This document shows, one piece after another, positions 6,912 to 9,071 of a DNA stretch of 9,071 bases (position 1 is the first letter of the stretch; each line of letters opens with the position of its first letter). The translations under genes and the position numbers were made by a program. The notes under the pieces were generated by a model that was not told where the DNA came from, made no database searches, and saw only the letters and a list, made by a program, of their open reading frames with translations. Origin of the DNA: Clostridia bacterium (GTDB lineage Bacteria > Bacillota > Clostridia > Oscillospirales > CAG-272). The stretch lies in the NCBI GenBank assembly GCA_017958705.1, contig JAGDCE010000262.1:1-9071 (forward strand), in the 5' to 3' direction.

Positions 6912-8906
6912 ATGGAGCTTATAACCGATTATTTCGGCAGCATGGTGTTTGACGACCGTGTGATGAAAAAGATGCTTGCCCCGGACGTTTACGCGTCTCT
7001 GCGCAAAACGATAGACGAGGGCGCGCAGCTCGATCTGACGGTCGCGTCGGCTGTCGCCGAGGCGATGAAGATCTGGGCGACCGAAAAGGGCGCGACTCAT
7101 TTCACGCACTGGTTCCAGCCGCTCACGGGCATCACGGCGGAAAAACACGACGGGTTCATCATGCCGTCCCGCGACGGAGGAGCGATACTGGAGTTCTCCG
7201 GCAAAGAGCTGATAAAAGGCGAGCCGGACGCTTCGTCGTTCCCGTCGGGCGGTCTGCGCGCGACTTTCGAGGCGCGCGGCTATACGGCGTGGGACCCGAC
7301 CTCGTACGCTTTCATAAAGGATAAAACGCTCTGCATCCCTACGGCGTTCGGATCGTACGGCGGTGAGGCGCTCGACAAGAAAACGCCGCTTCTGCGCTCT
7401 ATGGAGGCGCTCAGCCGCCAGGCGCTGCGCATAGTCAGACTGTTCGGCAACACCGAGGCGAAATACGTTCATACGTACGTCGGGCCCGAGCAGGAGTATT
7501 TCCTGATCGACAAAAAGATGTACGATCAGCGCAAGGACCTGGTCTTCACCGGAAGGACGCTTTTCGGCGCCAGACCGCCGAAAGGGCAGGAGCTCGACGA
7601 CCATTATTTCGGCGCGATAAAACCGCGCGTCGCGGAGTTCATGGAGGACCTCGACCGCGAGTTGTGGAAGCTCGGCATCTTCGCGAAAACGGAGCATAAC
7701 GAGGTCGCGCCCGGTCAGCACGAGCTGGCGCCGGTCTATACTACTACCAACATAGCGACGGACCACAATCAGCTCACGATGGAGATGATGCAGAAGATCG
7801 CGGCGCGCCACGGTCTCGTCTGTCTGCTGCACGAAAAGCCCTTCGCCGGCGTCAACGGCTCGGGCAAACACAACAACTGGTCCATCGCCACGGACAACGG
7901 CGTAAAGCTTCTCACGCCCGGCGACACGCCGTACGAGAACGCGCAGTTTCTGCTGTTTTTGTGCGCCGTGATACGCGCGGTCGACGAATATCAGGATCTT
8001 TTGCGCATATCCGCCGCGACGGCGGGCAACGACCACCGCCTCGGCGCAAATGAAGCGCCGCCCGCGATCGTCTCAATGTTCCTGGGGGACGAGCTCACGG
8101 CGGTTTTGCAGGCGATAGAGAACGACGCGCCGTATAACGGCACGCAGCGCAAGGAGATGCTTTTCGGCGTCTCGGCGCTGCCGAAGTTCTTCCGCGACAC
8201 GACGGACCGCAACAGAACGTCGCCGTTCGCGTTCACCGGCAATAAGTTCGAATTCCGTATGATAGGCAGCAGCAACAGCATCGCCTGCGCTAACATAATG
8301 CTCAACGCCGCCGTCTCCGACGTCCTGCGCGATTTCGCGGACAGGCTCGAGAACTGCGCGGATTTTGACGGCGAACTCCATACGCTTATAAAAACGACCG
8401 TGAAGGAACACAAACGCATCCTGTTCCTCGGCAACGGTTACGACGACGCGTGGGTCGCCGAGGCGGAGAAGAGAGGTCTGTCGAATCTGCCGACGACGCC
8501 CGACTGCATGCCGCGCCTTCTCGATAAAAAGAACGCGGACATGCTCGTGCGCACCGGCATTTACTCGATGGCGGAGCTGCGTTCGAGATGCGATATAATG
8601 CTCGACAACTACTGCAAGACGGTCGCGATCGAGGCGGCGACGATGATCGACATGAGCCGCAGACAGATCATGCCGGCGGTCTCGTCTTACGCGGCGGAGC
8701 TCGCGAGAAGATCGGAGATCAAATCCTCCTGCGATTACGAATGCGGTTATGAAAAGGCGAACGCGAAGCGCCTGTCCGAGCTGCTCACGGTGATGATGGT
8801 GAAGACGGACGAGCTCGAGAGCACCGCGAGCCGTATAAAAGACATAGCGGACGTAAAAACACACAGTTATGCGATAAGAGACGGGCTCATCCCGGTCATG
8901 AACTAG
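6912..8906 (+). CDS. glnN: Type III glutamine synthetase, ended early by an in-frame TAG
   Basis: Cytoplasmic enzyme making glutamine from glutamate, ammonia and ATP. The 664 residues up to the TAG carry the type III signatures: THWFQPLTG (65-73), the catalytic-core GPEQEYF (191-197), NEVAPGQHELAP (263-274), NGSGKHNNWS (315-324), NDHRLGANEAPP (373-384) and FTGNKFEFRMIGSS (441-454). The large C-terminal helical region (about 470-660) is also of the type III kind, not types I or II. The ATG at 6912 is chosen over TTG at 6906 because of GGAGAGG 7 nt upstream. The usual length is about 690-730, and the frame continues for 30 further family-like codons after the TAG, so the protein is about 30 residues short unless the stop is read through. 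It is transcribed divergently from the purine operon; GuaA there consumes glutamine. Confidence 0.95.
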   Translation: MELITDYFGSMVFDDRVMKKMLAPDVYASLRKTIDEGAQLDLTVASAVAEAMKIWATEKGATHFTHWFQPLTGITAEKHDGFIMPSRDGGAILEFSGKELIKGEPDASSFPSGGLRATFEARGYTAWDPTSYAFIKDKTLCIPTAFGSYGGEALDKKTPLLRSMEALSRQALRIVRLFGNTEAKYVHTYVGPEQEYFLIDKKMYDQRKDLVFTGRTLFGARPPKGQELDDHYFGAIKPRVAEFMEDLDRELWKLGIFAKTEHNEVAPGQHELAPVYTTTNIATDHNQLTMEMMQKIAARHGLVCLLHEKPFAGVNGSGKHNNWSIATDNGVKLLTPGDTPYENAQFLLFLCAVIRAVDEYQDLLRISAATAGNDHRLGANEAPPAIVSMFLGDELTAVLQAIENDAPYNGTQRKEMLFGVSALPKFFRDTTDRNRTSPFAFTGNKFEFRMIGSSNSIACANIMLNAAVSDVLRDFADRLENCADFDGELHTLIKTTVKEHKRILFLGNGYDDAWVAEAEKRGLSNLPTTPDCMPRLLDKKNADMLVRTGIYSMAELRSRCDIMLDNYCKTVAIEAATMIDMSRRQIMPAVSSYAAELARRSEIKSSCDYECGYEKANAKRLSELLTVMMVKTDELESTASRIKDIADVKTHSYAIRDGLIPVMN

Positions 8907-8999
8907 CTGCGCGCCGCCGCGGACGAGGCGGAAACGCTAACCGCAGAGGGATTCTGGCCGTTCCCGACGTACGAAAAACTGCTTTTCAGCGTGAACTGA
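8904..8999 (+). other. glnN: In-frame TAG and the conserved C-terminal tail of the glutamine synthetase
   Basis: After PVMN the TAG at 8904-8906 is followed in the same frame by 30 codons beginning LRAAADEAET and ending in FWPFPTYEKLLFSVN, then TGA at 8997-8999. The WPxPTYxxLLF end is the typical C-terminus of type III glutamine synthetases, as is the preceding LRxxxDxxE helix. Reading through gives 695 residues, a normal family length. No indel is needed: one codon alone interrupts the reading frame. A GAG or CAG codon would become TAG by one base change. No other gene in the window that ends here uses TAG (two TGA, two TAA), though four genes are too few to mean much. Whether the stop is suppressed, a mutation or an error cannot be decided from the sequence. 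Confidence 0.85.
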
Positions 9000-9003
9000 G
9001 ATC

Positions 9004-9071
9004 GTGGACGATAAAAAAGAACTGCCGAAGCGAAAAGAGCTGCGGCTCAAACAGTTTGATTACAGCTCTGC
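9004..9071 (+). CDS. Probable REP-associated (RAYT, IS200-like Y1) transposase, first 22 codons (runs off right edge)
   Basis: A GTG start opens a frame coding VDDKKELPKRKELRLKQFDY and two serines before the edge. The run LPKRKxxRLKxFDYS is the usual N-terminal opening of REP-associated tyrosine transposases in Firmicutes, in which a YFVTICT-type strand normally follows. These act on single-stranded DNA at short palindromes and are usually single-copy genes. The catalytic HUH and Tyr lie outside the window, so activity cannot be judged. An in-frame stop at 8992-8994 limits the start, and no ATG is available in the visible part. The ribosome binding site is weak. The GTG lies 4 nt past the TGA of the glutamine synthetase tail. 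Family assignment rests on one short motif. Confidence 0.5.
   Translation, partial: MDDKKELPKRKELRLKQFDYSS

Noticed and set aside
6828..8036. Long open frame on the minus strand opposite the glutamine synthetase (402 codons)
   Set aside because: Runs through the promoter of the real gene and is Arg/Val-rich shadow sequence.
8073..8864. Second open frame on the minus strand opposite the glutamine synthetase (263 codons)
   Set aside because: Same antisense codon-bias effect; no ribosome binding site or domain.
8904..8906. TAG coding for pyrrolysine
   Set aside because: Glutamine synthetase is not a known pyrrolysine protein and no pyl gene is in the window; a Glu/Gln-to-amber change or suppression is simpler, though the genome would need checking.

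Overview
The window looks like chromosomal DNA from a GC-rich, probably uncultured Clostridia-type Firmicute (Oscillospiraceae/Christensenellales-like). This is inferred from strong AGGAGG-type ribosome binding sites, near-consensus SigA promoters in AT-rich gaps, a type III glutamine synthetase, and the long, eukaryote-like form of adenylosuccinate lyase. No rRNA, tRNA, CRISPR array or complete mobile element is visible.

Two transcription units diverge from a 221-bp AT-rich gap (6691-6911). The leftward unit is a tightly packed purine branch-point operon: purA (IMP to adenylosuccinate), a GH51-like alpha-L-arabinofuranosidase, purB (adenylosuccinate to AMP) and guaA (XMP to GMP). Spacings are 15 nt, 18 nt and a 1-nt stop/start overlap. 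It is followed, after a 111-bp gap, by a partial lipoprotein gene that leaves the left edge. The gap between guaA and the lipoprotein holds a perfectly tiled array of three 13-nt hairpins and four RTTATGA heptamers. The rightward unit is a type III glutamine synthetase gene, read from a textbook TTGACA-17-TATAAT promoter, and then the first 22 codons of a probable REP-associated (RAYT, IS200-like Y1) transposase at the right edge.

The main anomaly is an in-frame TAG (8904-8906) in the glutamine synthetase. It cuts off a 30-codon tail that continues in the same frame and carries the family's conserved C-terminal WPFPTY...LLF motif before a TGA. This is a recent nonsense mutation, a sequence error, or a suppressed/recoded amber codon. 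Other points worth attention are the glycosidase inside the purine operon, a PurA with coherent changes in usually conserved motifs, and the possible link between the hairpin array and the RAYT fragment. Functionally the window joins the AMP and GMP branches of purine synthesis with glutamine supply: GuaA consumes glutamine and glutamine synthetase makes it.
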